Shown one piece after another: positions 15,701 through 22,688 of a stretch of 31,355 nt of DNA. A program made the position numbers and the translations under genes. The notes below the pieces were generated by a model, which was not told the origin of the DNA, searched no databases, and saw only the letters and a list, made by a program, of their open reading frames with translations. Source of the DNA: Verrucomicrobia bacterium UBA3841 (lineage in GTDB: Bacteria; Verrucomicrobiota; Kiritimatiellia; RFP12; UBA1067); NCBI GenBank assembly GCA_002392765.1, contig DGHT01000062.1, positions 935-32,289 of the forward strand, written 5' to 3'. Within the stretch, counting starts at the first letter, position 1. Every line of letters starts with the position of its first letter.

Positions 15701-16357
15701 TCCGCAGTGGACGGACACGTTCGCCCAGTAGATCATCGATTCGATCCACGGCTGACGGTTCATGAAGACGTTCTCCGCCTTAAGGACCGCGCGGTCGGGG
15801 AGGAGCGAGAGGCCGATGGTCCACTTGAGGCGGCGGCGAAGCTCCGTCTCGCCGATCCAGATCGTCTTCGTGCCGTCCTTGTTCGCAGTGAAACGCCAGT
15901 CGATGGGCATCGCGGTCGTGGCGCGGTGATGGTGCGGGAAGTTCCACTCGACACCGCCGGATATCCACGCGCCGAGCATGCCGATGAGCGCAGGCTTGAT
16001 GACGTGCTGACGGTAAAAGGTCTCAAAGCCGGTCGCCTTGTCCGTGAAGTTGAGGAGGTGTCCACCATGCTCCGGCAGCATGCCGACATGGAACCAGTCG
16101 TTCTCCAGCGCCAGGTACTTGTACGACTCGTCGACTTTTCCGTCGTGCAGAACGTCCTGCATCGGATAAGGATAGACGCGCCCCTGCGCGCCCTGGTAGA
16201 CGCGGCCTGTGTAGAACAGCGGAGTCTTGTCGTATCCGCCCGGCGAGTATGTGGGCAGTACGATCGTGTCTTCCTTAACCGACACTTCGCCGGCGTGAAC
16301 CGCAGCCAATGCGGACAATGCAAGAATTGCGACAGAGAAAGTTTGATTTTTATTCAT
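12773..16357 (-). CDS. Exported DUF5107 domain protein with C-terminal TPR repeats
   Basis: A 1194-residue protein with a clear signal peptide (MNKNQTFSVAILALSALAAV, then HAGE). Residues about 30-345 form a DUF5107-type domain, with the recognisable PEHGGHLLNFTDKATGFETF, GGVEWNFPHHH and SNRHITVGKKFFLWG phrases that place it near galactose-mutarotase-like, sugar-handling folds. From about residue 490 there are many TPR-like repeats (for example PEPYYKRALEIDPDYSKANL). DUF5107/TPR proteins occur in carbohydrate-use loci of Verrucomicrobiota and Bacteroidota; a role in glycan sensing or cleavage is inferred. Two stretches inside the TPR part (about residues 780-822 and 889-910) do not look like TPR and are encoded by short DNA repeats. 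The gene is divergent from a XylR-like regulator gene, with an inverted repeat between them. Its -10 element lies so close to the ATG that the message may be leaderless. Confidence 0.85.
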   Translation of the reverse strand: MNKNQTFSVAILALSALAAVHAGEVSVKEDTIVLPTYSPGGYDKTPLFYTGRVYQGAQGRVYPYPMQDVLHDGKVDESYKYLALENDWFHVGMLPEHGGHLLNFTDKATGFETFYRQHVIKPALIGMLGAWISGGVEWNFPHHHRATTAMPIDWRFTANKDGTKTIWIGETELRRRLKWTIGLSLLPDRAVLKAENVFMNRQPWIESMIYWANVSVHCGDDYQILFPPSMHLGFDHHKNYWTSFPIGPRKEEVELLPSQRSKYADDISGTMDLSWWKNFTIESRSIFGFDPDNSFMAGYDHKKQCGTAHVSNRHITVGKKFFLWGNFPEAHVWDKVLTDNDGPYLELMVGCWSDNQPDYSWIAPYETRKVEQFWFPVKGIGGIKNVTIDGAVNVDRLADDKLLVGFHSTRVLKDCTITLFKDREAVFTEKGVAIDPNTPWCKTVDAEKGVADQRYTAAIADASGKVFLSYTPVPPQGDVELPPKVENPKEPKEYTSAELAYEVGLRLDQFHNGLIDPEPYYKRALEIDPDYSKANLAMGVRLAKNGSYAEAKPYLERAVARATQNHTRALDAAPEYYLALVERYLGNLKRAEDLFWRCTWRLTHKKESYVELARIAALRGDWTEALARIDDALALGQDEAKLWTMKGIFIRKLFGTAPSEKSKDIQRAGYSAWDAEGVLNTAIACDPLEYWAVVERDGFAAAEKNRGLKAQQLLECISDYWGIGCYDEVIALCDAALAKAATEKPYATEGALPLKDTIAACDSYKNALFGYFKGAAMMRKCCQCENVASANTNAQSADAKDMADKLENGNIGIGNTDILATLSKAAAMPTDYCFPNRLEEEEVLKIAAAAAPELANTWYYLGCCEWNHDRKDAGLADWKRCASLCEAGNSTRSTRIDNNLSTFQPFNFSTSSAYALALRCIGFALSHPGTYFTNTGIPSGVPSKEAYEYYLKSLEADPTNFRTLDEAGKLAEKLKLPAAERLALMEKYRSTVDKYDPCILRYAYTLNAVGRYAEAHEILTTRRFHVWEGADGLLAPFVESCIGLGKAAMEKGDYRAALKFFEESTTYPENLQAGRPGDAGTEPKSRYYMAQCKKALGDAAGCKAELENSLKGWIHAGEMDYWRVKALRELGRDAEAAPLIAELKQAIKELETPQPVVINAYAKFAGDNSAMERAAKAREKAGQLRALLSEIETE
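13629..13691. repeat. Short tandem repeats inside the DUF5107/TPR gene
   Basis: On the plus strand four octamers of the form GTTGAAAA, GTTAAAAG, GTTGAAAA, GTTGAAAG and a partial GTT cover 13629-13663, and two copies of GTGTAGA spaced by 2 bases follow at 13675-13690. The second motif, with the same spacing, recurs in the non-coding region at 31183-31207. Here the sequence is in frame and encodes roughly NSTRSTRIDNNLS and TFQPFNFSTSS. Confidence 0.85.
13893..14019. repeat. Imperfect long inverted repeat with TTGCCAAT motifs inside the DUF5107/TPR gene
   Basis: Plus-strand AATGTTGCCAAT at 13893-13904 and GTTGCCAATTCC soon after have an imperfect reverse-complement partner ending in ATTGGCAACATT at 14008-14019. 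The arms of about 32 bases enclose about 60 bases. The segment is in frame and encodes an Asn- and Ala-rich stretch (about residues 780-822) that breaks the TPR pattern. Confidence 0.75.
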
Positions 16358-16366
16358 AGTATGAAT

Positions 16367-16372
16367 ATTATA
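16367..16372 (-). promoter_or_regulatory. -10 element of the DUF5107 gene
   Basis: On the minus strand TATAAT preceded by TGG lies only 9 bases before the ATG at 16357, so transcription would begin at or within about 3 bases of the start codon. There is no good -35 hexamer at 17 or 18 bases (AACACA or TAACAC), which suggests activator dependence. Confidence 0.55.
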
Positions 16373-16393
16373 CCATTTGCCCCCTTCGCTGTG

Positions 16394-16409
16394 TTATCCA
16401 ATAGGATAA
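16394..16409. promoter_or_regulatory. Candidate operator between the DUF5107 gene and the XylR-like regulator
   Basis: A perfect inverted repeat TTATCC-AATA-GGATAA. It overlaps the -35 position of the DUF5107 promoter and is 48 bases upstream of the regulator start, the place expected for a site bound by the adjacent regulator. Binding is inferred from position and symmetry only; AraC-type proteins often prefer direct repeats. Confidence 0.5.
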
Positions 16410-16457
16410 ATAAAACATAGCCAATCGGACAGAAATATGATATTCTATATCTCAATC

Positions 16458-17603
16458 ATGAAAACGGTTCTCTTTTTTCAGTCGACGACGCGCAAAAGCT
16501 GGCAGCAGAAGCTTACCGGCGTCCATCGCTTTGCACGGGATCGAGACTGGTTCGTACAGGTTGTGGAGCGCTTCGCGACGGCCTCCGACATTCGCCGCGC
16601 GCTGCGGACGTGGACGCCCATAGGCTGTCTTGTCGATCGCGCGATGAGCACGGCAAGCGCCCCGGACGCGGTATTCAGGGGCATCCCCACCGTCTATCTC
16701 GACCAGAATCCCGGGAAGCCGTCTTTGGAGCATCCGTGCATGCTGCACGATTCGGGAGCGTCCGCCGCCCTCGCCGCCAGGGAGCTTCTCGGCTGCGGCT
16801 GCCGGTCCTACGCCTATCTCGGCACGGGCAAGAACAGACATTGGGACAGGGCGCGGTTCGAACGCTTCGCGGCCGAAACCGCCGCTGCCGGGCAGCCGCT
16901 CGCCGCGTTGTCGCTGAAGTCGATCGAAGAGACGCTAAGGGATTTGCCCAAGCCGTGCGGAATCCTCGGCGCGAACGACTACTGCGCGATGGAAGTCTAC
17001 CATGCCGCCGCGAAAGCCGGGCTCTCCGTGCCCGACGACGTGCGGATCGTAGGGATCGACAACGACGAAAACTATTGCGAGGCCGTAAAGCCCGGCATCA
17101 CAAGCGTAGCGCCCGATTTCGAGGGCGCGGGCTGGCGCATGGCCAGGATGCTGGCGGAAGAAATCGACTGCGGCTTGCGCGTGCGCACCGAACACTACGG
17201 TCCGCTGTGCATCGTGCATCGCGGCTCCACGGACACGGCGCCTGGCGTCAGCCCGTGCGTGCGGCGGGCTCGCGAATTCATCAGACGCCACGCCTGCGAA
17301 CCCGGACTTTCGGTCGACGCCGTAGCCGCCGAAATGAACTGTTCTCGCGCACTCGCCACAAAACAGTTCAGAAAGGAGACAGGTCTCTCAATCCTCGGCG
17401 AGATCCACGAAATGCGGCTGCGGAAGATGTGCGAACTCCTGACGCACAGCACGATTCCCATTGCCATGGTGGTGGAGCGCGGCGGGTACGAATCCGACGG
17501 ATACGCCAAGCGGTTCTTCCTGAAACAGACCGGCATGACCATGCGCGAATACCGCAACAGGCAGCGCGGGATTCAGTCCGTTTCCCGGATTTCGAAAGTT
17601 TGA
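16458..17603 (+). CDS. XylR-like transcription regulator (sugar-binding fold plus AraC-type HTH)
   Basis: A 381-residue regulator. The N-terminal part resembles the periplasmic-binding-protein-like sensor of LacI and XylR proteins: TVLFFQSTTRKSWQQKLTGV at the start, CILGANDYCAMEVYHAA-like effector domain phrases and VPDDVRIVGIDNDENYCEA, PGITSVAPDFEGAG. The C-terminal 100 residues form a double helix-turn-helix of the AraC type (ARALATKQFRKETGLS-like first motif, then IPIAMVVERGGYESDGYAKR and FFLKQTGMTMREYR). It probably senses a sugar and controls the divergent DUF5107/TPR gene. The start at 16458 was preferred because MKTVLFFQ matches the family N-terminus; an in-frame ATG at 16437 is possible. 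Neither start has a clear ribosome site. Confidence 0.9.
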   Translation: MKTVLFFQSTTRKSWQQKLTGVHRFARDRDWFVQVVERFATASDIRRALRTWTPIGCLVDRAMSTASAPDAVFRGIPTVYLDQNPGKPSLEHPCMLHDSGASAALAARELLGCGCRSYAYLGTGKNRHWDRARFERFAAETAAAGQPLAALSLKSIEETLRDLPKPCGILGANDYCAMEVYHAAAKAGLSVPDDVRIVGIDNDENYCEAVKPGITSVAPDFEGAGWRMARMLAEEIDCGLRVRTEHYGPLCIVHRGSTDTAPGVSPCVRRAREFIRRHACEPGLSVDAVAAEMNCSRALATKQFRKETGLSILGEIHEMRLRKMCELLTHSTIPIAMVVERGGYESDGYAKRFFLKQTGMTMREYRNRQRGIQSVSRISKV

Positions 17604-17616
17604 TTTCCAATCCGGG
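17584..17616. terminator. Inverted repeat at the end of the regulator gene
   Basis: CCCGGAT (17584-17590) and ATCCGGG (17610-17616) form a 7-base-pair stem with a 19-base loop across the stop codon. No T-run follows, so it is at best a weak or factor-dependent terminator between the regulator and scpA. Confidence 0.3.
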
Positions 17617-17626
17617 CGATATTTGA

Positions 17627-17632
17627 TATAAT
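17627..17632 (+). promoter_or_regulatory. -10 element before scpA
   Basis: TATAAT in a TTTGATATAAT context, 28 bases before the scpA ATG. No good -35 hexamer is found at the usual distance (TTTCCA at 17 bases; TTGATT at 21). The -10 context is the same as that of the tRNA and lemA promoters. Confidence 0.55.
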
Positions 17633-17660
17633 ATACGGGAAACAACCATATAGAAGAGCA

Positions 17661-18461
17661 ATGGCGCAAAAAGAACTATTTGCCGACGAATACAAGATAA
17701 ACCTTCGTGTTTTCGAAGGTCCGCTCGATCTTTTGCTCTATCTCATCAGGCGCGAGGAACTTGACATCTACGACATTCCGATCGAACGCATAACGACGGA
17801 ATACATGAAATTCCTGGAAGAAGCGCGCAACATGGATCTCGACATCGCCGGCGAATTCATCGTCATGGCGGCTACGCTGATGGTGATTAAATCGAGAATG
17901 CTTCTTCCCGTCGAAAAGCGGAACGCCTCGGAAGCGAGCGACGAGGAATGGGTCGATCCGCGTCTGGATCTGGTGCGCCAGCTTGTCGAATACAAGAAAT
18001 TCAAGGACGCGGCGGCGAAACTCGGCATCATGGAGCTTATGCGCCAGGACAGCTTCGACTACGGCGGAGGACGGCCCAAGTTCGAAAAGACCGCCGCGGA
18101 TGCTCTCGGCGCGATAGCGAATCTCGACCTGTACGACCTGATGACGGCGTTCCAGGAAGCTCTGGCGAGAGCGAACGAAATCCCGCACGAGGAGTTGAAA
18201 GGCGCGAGATTCTCGGTTCCCGACAAAATGGACTACGTTCTCGAAAGGACGAAAAGCGAGGGAAAGGTGTCGTTCGTTTCGCTTTTCGCCGAAGACGCGC
18301 CGAAGGGAGAGGTGATCGTGACGTTCCTCGCCCTTCTCGAACTCTTGAGACAGCACCGCGTCATCGTGTACCAGAACGCGGCGTTCCACGAAATAACGAT
18401 CATTCCGTCCAGAGAAACACCGGACGACCAGCCTCTCGAAAGGCCCGACGACTATGAGTGA
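17661..18461 (+). CDS. scpA: Segregation and condensation protein A
   Basis: A 266-residue kleisin subunit of the bacterial SMC-ScpAB condensin complex, which compacts and separates the chromosome. The N-terminal signature is strong: INLRVFEGPLDLLLYLIRRE (about 13-32), then LDIYDIPIERITTEYMKFLE and MAATLMVIKSRMLLP. The C-terminal winged-helix part (KVSFVSLFAEDAPKGEVIVT, then FLALLELLRQHRV) binds the SMC head. Length is typical. The ribosome site is weak (AGAAGAG). The stop overlaps the scpB start by 8 bases, the usual coupled arrangement. Confidence 0.96.
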   Translation: MAQKELFADEYKINLRVFEGPLDLLLYLIRREELDIYDIPIERITTEYMKFLEEARNMDLDIAGEFIVMAATLMVIKSRMLLPVEKRNASEASDEEWVDPRLDLVRQLVEYKKFKDAAAKLGIMELMRQDSFDYGGGRPKFEKTAADALGAIANLDLYDLMTAFQEALARANEIPHEELKGARFSVPDKMDYVLERTKSEGKVSFVSLFAEDAPKGEVIVTFLALLELLRQHRVIVYQNAAFHEITIIPSRETPDDQPLERPDDYE

Positions 18462-19335
18462 CAACGACAAAATACCTTACCCGCGCAGCCTGCAGGAAAT
18501 CGTCGGATCGCTTCTTTTCGCCAGCGAGACGCCGCTCACGGCAGGCGACTTGCGAACGATAGTGAAATCGATGGAATGCGACGAAAACGACGAAGTCGCG
18601 CAGATATACAAAACATGCACGTCGAGGGAAATCGACGCCGCCTTGAGAGGTCTCGAAAAGGCTCTTGAAGTGGCGGGCTGCGGTTTTTCGCTCGTCTGCA
18701 CCGGCGGCGCGTACAGGCTCCAGACGGTCCCGACGTGCGGAAGATACGTCAGAAGCATGCTGAAAATGGACCGTCCGGGAAGGCTCGGACGCGCCAGCCT
18801 CGAAACACTTGCGATCATAGCCTACCGCCAGCCGGTGACAAAAAGCGAGGTGGAGGAAATCCGCGGAGTGGACGTCTCCGGAAACGTCAAGACGCTGATG
18901 GATCTGGGCCTCATAAGACTGGTGGGCAAATCCGAACTGCCGGGCCACCCCTTCCTGTACGGCACGACGCCCCTCTTTCTCGACCATTTCGGTCTGGCGT
19001 CGCTCCAGCAGCTCAACGAACTCGACCCCACCCTCCAGCGGTCCAATCCGCGTGCCAAAGCGGCTTCGTACAAGAAACCGAAACAAGAAAAGGAACCGGA
19101 ACTGCCGCTTGGCGCTCCGGAGAACCCCGAAAACCCGGAAAACCCGGAGAATCAGGAAAGCCCGGAGAATCCAGAAAACCCGGAGGGTCGGGAAAGCCCT
19201 GAGGATTCTGAAAAACCGCAAATCCGGCAAGATGACATTTTCATAGACGACACTCCCGACGAATTCGACGATGACGACGACGAGTACGATTCCGACGAAG
19301 ACGAGGGTGACGTCAACGAGGAGGACGAGGAATGA
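18454..19335 (+). CDS. scpB: Segregation and condensation protein B with acidic repeat tail
   Basis: A 293-residue ScpB. Residues about 8-190 hold the two winged-helix domains, with SLLFASETPLTAGDL, CTGGAYRLQTVPTCG and the family core RASLETLAIIAYRQPVTKSE followed by IRGVDVSGNVKTLMDLGLI. ScpB dimers bind ScpA in the SMC complex. The C-terminal 85 residues are an added low-complexity tail: repeats of NPE/SPE type (about 225-255), then a run of Asp and Glu (DEFDDDDDEYDSDEDEGD). The tail is not needed for the fold and is probably disordered. The gene overlaps scpA by 8 bases and the next gene by ATGA. Confidence 0.95.
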   Translation: MSDNDKIPYPRSLQEIVGSLLFASETPLTAGDLRTIVKSMECDENDEVAQIYKTCTSREIDAALRGLEKALEVAGCGFSLVCTGGAYRLQTVPTCGRYVRSMLKMDRPGRLGRASLETLAIIAYRQPVTKSEVEEIRGVDVSGNVKTLMDLGLIRLVGKSELPGHPFLYGTTPLFLDHFGLASLQQLNELDPTLQRSNPRAKAASYKKPKQEKEPELPLGAPENPENPENPENQESPENPENPEGRESPEDSEKPQIRQDDIFIDDTPDEFDDDDDEYDSDEDEGDVNEEDEE

Positions 19336-20357
19336 AAAAATTTTTCGCGATAGCGCTTGCCGCGCAGCTTGCCGGCGCGTGCGGCTACATGGACAATGGC
19401 AGATACAGCGCGGAGCGGTCTGAAAAATCCTACCGCCAGGCGATGGACGACTACGCCGCAGGAAGAATCGACGCAGCTCTTGCGAATTTCGAATCCGCCG
19501 TCAAGTCCAATCCCGGCAACGCCAGCGCCAGATTCCAGACCGCCGTCCTTCTCCAGGACGCGAAAAACGACTATCTCGGAGCGATTTGCTTCTACAGAGG
19601 CTTTCTGGCTGTTGCGCCCGACAGCGACAAGGCCGTGATCGCCCGCGAGCGGATGGCGTACTGCGAAAAGCTTCTCCGCTCGGAAATCGCCAAGGCGGAA
19701 GCGGCCGAATCCGTTGCCGGAGTTGAATTGAAAGACGCGAAAGACGCCCTCGAAAAAGCGAACGCCGAGAACGCGTCGCTCTCCAAACGCCTTGCGGAAA
19801 CCGAAGGGAAACTCTCCACGGCGGAACGCGAACTTGAAAAGCTCAGATCCATTCTGAAACGCATCGGCGACGAAGACGAGGACGCGGCGCCGGCGAAACC
19901 GGCTGCGGCGGCGCAGACGAACGAACCGGACGACGCCTCCGCGCCGAGGCAGCCCGTCAAAATCGCGAATGTCGAAGAAACGGAAGACGAAGTGAAACCC
20001 AACCCGGAAGCAATCGCCCTTTTCGAGGAGGAAGAGCGCGAGGAGGCCGCCGCGCAGTCGAACGAACCCACCGCTCTCCCGGCAGACAGGGAGCGGTCCG
20101 CGGTTAAACTGACCGACATCGGACGCAGATTCGGAGACCCCAAACCGCAAGACGCGGGGCGGGAAGCCCTTTCGAACGAAACCGTCCGCGAAAACGGCAT
20201 GAGGACGTACGTGGTCCAGGAAGGCGAAACTCTCAGCAGCATCGCCCTCAAGTTCTACGGACGGAAAAAAGCGTGGCCCAGGATCCAAGACGCCAACAGG
20301 ACGACAATTTCGTCGGACGGCAGCGTGAAAGCGGGACAGACGATCGTCATACCATGA
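19332..20357 (+). CDS. LysM-domain lipoprotein with TPR and coiled coil
   Basis: A 341-residue envelope protein. The signal ends in a lipobox-like LAGAC, so lipid attachment at that cysteine is likely. A TPR-like pair follows (about 33-90, YRQAMDDYAAGRIDAALANF), then a coiled coil (about 115-180, rich in Lys/Glu/Ala), an acidic and Pro/Ala-rich linker, and a C-terminal LysM domain (about 294-341, TYVVQEGETLSSIALKFYG), which binds peptidoglycan. It overlaps scpB by ATGA and the next small gene by ATGA, so it is part of the scpAB unit. A role in cell-envelope assembly or division is inferred. Confidence 0.88.
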   Translation: MKKFFAIALAAQLAGACGYMDNGRYSAERSEKSYRQAMDDYAAGRIDAALANFESAVKSNPGNASARFQTAVLLQDAKNDYLGAICFYRGFLAVAPDSDKAVIARERMAYCEKLLRSEIAKAEAAESVAGVELKDAKDALEKANAENASLSKRLAETEGKLSTAERELEKLRSILKRIGDEDEDAAPAKPAAAAQTNEPDDASAPRQPVKIANVEETEDEVKPNPEAIALFEEEEREEAAAQSNEPTALPADRERSAVKLTDIGRRFGDPKPQDAGREALSNETVRENGMRTYVVQEGETLSSIALKFYGRKKAWPRIQDANRTTISSDGSVKAGQTIVIP

Positions 20358-20581
20358 GCGCCGCAGACAGAAACAACGGTCCCGCAGTGCGGGAAAATCC
20401 GCCGCCGTGGATCGTGGACGCGCGCCGCGGCGCGAAATCGCGGCTCTTCCGGTACGCGCCGCGCGGCAAAAACCGCGCAGACGGGATTCCCCTTCCGCAG
20501 GAAAGCGCCGAAAGCCGCAGGGAATCATTCCTGTGGCTGGCAGGGGTCGCTGCGGCCGTCTGGATATACTTCTGGATTTGA
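20354..20581 (+). CDS. Small one-helix membrane protein, unrecognised
   Basis: A 75-residue protein with a hydrophilic, Arg- and Pro-rich body and one C-terminal hydrophobic helix (SFLWLAGVAAAVWIYFWI), so it is probably tail-anchored in the inner membrane. The start overlaps the LysM gene stop by ATGA, which supports translation. It matches no family I recognise. It sits between two LysM protein genes, so a part in the same envelope process is plausible. Confidence 0.65.
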   Translation: MSAADRNNGPAVRENPPPWIVDARRGAKSRLFRYAPRGKNRADGIPLPQESAESRRESFLWLAGVAAAVWIYFWI

Positions 20582-20629
20582 AATCTGAACAGGAAAGAAA
20601 ACGAAACAACAGCACAGAAAGGAAATGCA

Positions 20630-21178
20630 ATGAGAAAATCGACAATTCTCGCAGGGATGATGATCCCCCTCGCGGCCCTTGCGGAACCGGGCATGAACGG
20701 CCGCGACGCATTCTTGAAAAGACAGGCATACGAAGAAATGCAGCGCGTGACCGGTCAGATGGACATTCTCGAGCAAAACCACAACATGCTGGCCGAGAGG
20801 GTCGCGAGAATCGAAAGAGGCGGCGGGGAAGTAAGGGAGCTCAAAGCCGAAATAGACGCGCTGAGGGCGGAATTGAACAGACTTAGAAACGAAATGCAGG
20901 CGCAGAGGAACGAAATCGTTTCCGACATCGTAAAGCGCATACAGCAGCTGCCCAAACCGCAGCAGCCGCCACCGCCGCCGGCCGCCCAAAGGCACGAAGC
21001 CACGCGCACCGGCCCGTGCCTCGAATACACGGTAAAGCCGGGCGACACGCTTTGGGTGATCGCCGACGCGTTCGGCACGACGGTGGGCAAACTTCGCGAA
21101 ATGAACTCTCTCAAAAGCGACATGCTTAGAGTCGGACAGAAGATTCTCGTTCCCCAGGAGCCGTCGAAGAGACGCTAG
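20630..21178 (+). CDS. Exported coiled-coil LysM protein
   Basis: A 182-residue protein with a signal peptide (about 1-18, MRKSTILAGMMIPLAALAEP), a long coiled coil (about 34-105, heptads with EVRELKAEIDALRAELNRLR), a Pro-rich linker (QPPPPPAAQ) and one LysM domain (about 130-176, YTVKPGDTLWVIADAFGTTV), expected to bind peptidoglycan. The length and order recall small spacer-like cell wall proteins. A good ribosome site (AAGGAAA) lies 6-7 bases before the ATG. It is separated from the preceding small gene by 48 bases and is the last gene before a repeat-rich gap. Confidence 0.88.
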   Translation: MRKSTILAGMMIPLAALAEPGMNGRDAFLKRQAYEEMQRVTGQMDILEQNHNMLAERVARIERGGGEVRELKAEIDALRAELNRLRNEMQAQRNEIVSDIVKRIQQLPKPQQPPPPPAAQRHEATRTGPCLEYTVKPGDTLWVIADAFGTTVGKLREMNSLKSDMLRVGQKILVPQEPSKRR

Positions 21179-21184
21179 GGAAGA

Positions 21185-21219
21185 GTGTAAAATGTAAAGT
21201 GTAAAGTGTAAAGTGTAAA
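21185..21219 (+). repeat. Tandem heptamer repeat (GTGTAAA)
   Basis: Five heptamers in a row: GTGTAAA, ATGTAAA, then GTGTAAA three times. The same unit recurs at 29988-30008, and a GTGTAGA form occurs at 31183-31207 and inside the gene at 13675-13690. It starts 7 bases after the LysM stop codon. Confidence 0.9.
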
Positions 21220-21253
21220 ATCATGGAATTGTGGAATTGGAGAAGCGGGAATT

Positions 21254-21322
21254 GACTGGGAAAGTCGCACCCCTGCCAGGGCATCCGCGTTGCGGACAAC
21301 CTTCGGTTGGGGGATATCTCCC
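21254..21322 (+). other. Row of five small hairpins upstream of purD
   Basis: Within 69 bases, five stem-loops follow one another: GACT/AGTC (21254-21266), CCCT/AGGG (about 21270-21281), TCCGC/GCGGA (21284-21296), CAACC/GGTTG (21297-21309) and GGGA/TCCC (21311-21322), each with a loop of 3-5 bases. The two central stems are perfect. It lies 65 bases before the purD start. It matches no riboswitch that I recognise and could be a dispersed repeat element or a leader RNA. Confidence 0.55.
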
Positions 21323-21386
21323 GGCGGCGGGAAATGAAGAATGGGAATCATGATTGAAGATTGAATAAGAAAGGAATGGAAACACC

Positions 21387-22688
21387 ATGAAGATTCTTGT
21401 TGTCGGCAGTGGCGGCAGAGAGCATGCAATAGCCTGGAGGCTCTCCAGAGATCCGGTGAAACATGAACTATTCTGCGCGCCGGGAAACGCAGGAACGGCG
21501 CTTGTGGCGCAAAACGCGGATATCGCGGCAGATGACATCGCCGGAATATGCGAATGGACGAGACGGAACAATCCGGACCTCGTGGTCGTCGGACCGGAGG
21601 CACCGCTTGTCAAGGGTCTCGCGGACGCCCTCGCCTCGATCGGCACGCCCGTGTTCGGACCCGTCGCGGCCGGGGCGCGGATCGAGGGATCGAAGCGGTT
21701 TGCGAAAGAGATAATGCGCGCGGCCGGCGTGCCAACGGGTCTTGCGGAGATCCACACCGATCCCGCAGAGGCGAAAAAGGCGCTCGCGCGTTTCGGTCTG
21801 CCCGTAGTCGTCAAAGCGGACGGCCTCGCCGCCGGCAAAGGCGTGGTGGTCGCCGAAAGCGTCGAAGAGGCCGAGCGCGCCATAGACGACATGCTTGTGG
21901 AAAGCAAATTCGGAAAAGCGGGCGCGGAAATCCTCATAGAGGAGTTCCTCGACGGGGAGGAATGCTCCATTCTGGCGATGACGGACGGCGAAAACGCGCT
22001 TCTGCTGCCCCCTTCACAGGATCACAAACGCGTCTTCGACGGAGACAAGGGGCCGAACACGGGCGGAATGGGCGCGTACGCGCCCGCGCCTGTCGTAGGC
22101 GCGGCGGACATGGATTGGATCAAATCCAACATAATCATGCCTGTGGTGAAAGAGCTCGGCAAGCGCGGCATTCCGTACCGCGGCATTCTGTACGCAGGAT
22201 TGATGGTTACGCCCGAAGGCGGCAGAATCGCGAAATCGGGCAAGCGGATAAACGTCGTGGAATTCAATGCGAGATTCGGCGATCCGGAGACGGAAGCCGT
22301 CCTGCCGCTCATCGGCGGAGACTTCTCGAAAGCCCTTCTCCACGCGGCCACGGGAAGGCTTTCCGACGGCGACCTCGAAATCCTCCCCGGCGCCGCCGCG
22401 ACAGTCATACTTGCCTCCGGCGGATATCCGGGAGCGTACGCCAAAGGCAAGAAAATCGAAGGCCTCGACAAGACCGCCGGCGGAGACAAGAGCGTCGTAT
22501 TCCACTGCGGAACCGCCGCAAAGGACGGGACGATTGTCACGTCCGGAGGACGCGTCCTGTCCGCAACCGGGCGCGGCGCCACTCTGCGCGAAGCGGTGGA
22601 CCGTGCTTACCGGGCCGTATCGGGGATATCGTTTGAAAACATGTTCTTCCGCAAGGACATAGCACACAGGGCGTTCGAAAGAAATTGA
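21387..22688 (+). CDS. purD: Phosphoribosylamine-glycine ligase
   Basis: A 433-residue GARS enzyme of de novo purine synthesis, an ATP-grasp ligase joining phosphoribosylamine and glycine. Motifs include KILVVGSGGREHAIAW at the start, PAVVKADGLAAGKGVVVA-type ATP-binding phrase (here PVVVKADGLAAGKGVVVAES), LPPSQDHKRVFDGDKGPNTG followed by GMGAY, and VVEFNARFGDPETEAVLP. Length is typical. AAAGGAATGG precedes the ATG. The stop overlaps the following TTG start by TTGA. No other purine gene is in the window. Confidence 0.97.
   Translation: MKILVVGSGGREHAIAWRLSRDPVKHELFCAPGNAGTALVAQNADIAADDIAGICEWTRRNNPDLVVVGPEAPLVKGLADALASIGTPVFGPVAAGARIEGSKRFAKEIMRAAGVPTGLAEIHTDPAEAKKALARFGLPVVVKADGLAAGKGVVVAESVEEAERAIDDMLVESKFGKAGAEILIEEFLDGEECSILAMTDGENALLLPPSQDHKRVFDGDKGPNTGGMGAYAPAPVVGAADMDWIKSNIIMPVVKELGKRGIPYRGILYAGLMVTPEGGRIAKSGKRINVVEFNARFGDPETEAVLPLIGGDFSKALLHAATGRLSDGDLEILPGAAATVILASGGYPGAYAKGKKIEGLDKTAGGDKSVVFHCGTAAKDGTIVTSGGRVLSATGRGATLREAVDRAYRAVSGISFENMFFRKDIAHRAFERN

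Noticed and set aside
21254..21386. A purine-type riboswitch before purD
   Set aside because: The hairpins form a simple row without the three-way junction and conserved loops of that riboswitch.
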